Below are positions 6,296-6,396 of a DNA stretch of 6,396 nt, in pieces. A program made the position numbers and the translations under genes. Within the stretch, counting starts at the first letter, position 1; every line of letters begins with the position of its first letter. Below the pieces are notes generated by a model, which ran no database searches, was not told the origin of the DNA, and was given only the letters and a program-made list of their open reading frames with translations. This stretch comes from Nanobdellota archaeon (GTDB lineage: Archaea > Nanobdellota > Nanobdellia > Woesearchaeales > JAGLGH01), in contig JAGLGH010000316.1 in NCBI GenBank assembly GCA_023144115.1, positions 1 through 6,396 on the forward strand. Direction: 5' to 3'.

Positions 6296-6396
6296 TCACT
6301 CTCCCAGTGAACTAAGTATTAAAGCAGTCTCTTTTTGACCAATCATTTTTATAAGTGATGTCAACTTCGGTCCGTGTTCCTTATTCAAAAGAGCAA
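6296..6396 (-). CDS. C-terminal end of an unidentified gene upstream of aspartate kinase
   Basis: On the minus strand one frame is open from the right edge to a TGA at 6298-6296, giving 32 codons ending I-L-S-S-L-G-E; the other two frames stop within the first five codons from the edge. The tail is mixed hydrophobic and charged (K-L-T-S-L-I-K-M-I-G), consistent with a terminal helix of a soluble protein. The 4-nt gap to aspartate kinase, whose ribosome binding site lies inside this tail, argues that this is a real gene in the same operon. An amino-acid biosynthesis partner would be a natural guess, but I do not recognise the tail as any of the dapA, dapB, asd or hom products and make no functional call. 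Confidence 0.6.
   Translation of the reverse strand, partial: ALLNKEHGPKLTSLIKMIGQKETALILSSLGE
6299..6305 (-). promoter_or_regulatory. Shine-Dalgarno site of the aspartate kinase gene
   Basis: On the minus strand GGGAGAG precedes ATG 6291; the GGGAG core ends 9 nt before the start. It lies inside the last codons (Gly-Glu region) of the upstream gene, which favours coupled translation and supports the chosen start. Confidence 0.65.

Noticed and set aside
5545..6315. 256-codon plus-strand open frame opposite aspartate kinase
   Set aside because: It is antisense to a well-conserved enzyme, its product has no recognisable domain, and its composition is that of a reverse-frame shadow.
6296..6394. 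Upstream tail as a FliG-like motor protein, from the L-S-S-L-G-E ending
   Set aside because: The resemblance is a few residues, and in FliG such a motif is N-terminal, not at the C-terminus.
1..6396. CRISPR arrays, insertion sequences, tRNA or rRNA genes
   Set aside because: No short direct repeats with spacers, no transposase-like frame with terminal repeats and no tRNA cloverleaf were seen; nearly all bases lie in four genes.

Overview
The window looks archaeal. It is AT-rich, uses AGA/AGG for Arg and ATA for Ile freely, and has Shine-Dalgarno sites ahead of tightly packed genes. Its largest gene encodes a secreted, sequon-rich, membrane-anchored protein with the C-G-D-x-x-C-D-x-G-E-x-C type Cys-rich tails and 'CDYC' repeats that I associate with surface proteins of DPANN archaea (Woesearchaeota, Aenigmarchaeota, Diapherotrites) and their relatives. 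No rRNA or other phylogenetic marker is present, so the lineage is an inference.

Left side, plus strand (2-4928): two genes in a tight translational unit. The first is cut by the window's left edge. It is a small PepSY-like ectodomain with one C-terminal membrane helix, and its last Arg codons double as the ribosome binding site of the next gene. The second starts 1 nt after the first stops and encodes a 1496-residue type I surface protein. Its order is: signal peptide; N-terminal beta region; transglutaminase-like papain-fold domain with a complete Cys238/His292/Asp307 triad; a chain of CARDB/NEW3-like beta-sandwich domains including an exact-period 224-residue duplication; a triple Cys-rich repeat; an Ig-like domain; an 'HFSTYG' domain; a second Cys-rich module; a Gly/Ser linker; a transmembrane helix; and a 25-residue basic tail. 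Its roughly 46 N-glycosylation sequons all lie after the catalytic part.

Right side, minus strand (4999-6396): a two-gene operon read towards the left. It holds the last 32 codons of an unidentified gene, then after a 4-nt gap a complete 430-residue aspartate kinase with two ACT-type regulatory domains. Aspartate kinase makes aspartyl phosphate, the entry to lysine/DAP, threonine and methionine synthesis. The two gene pairs converge on a 70-nt spacer with no clear terminator and have no evident functional link.

I see no CRISPR array, mobile element, tRNA or rRNA. The part most worth attention is the surface enzyme and its PepSY-like neighbour.
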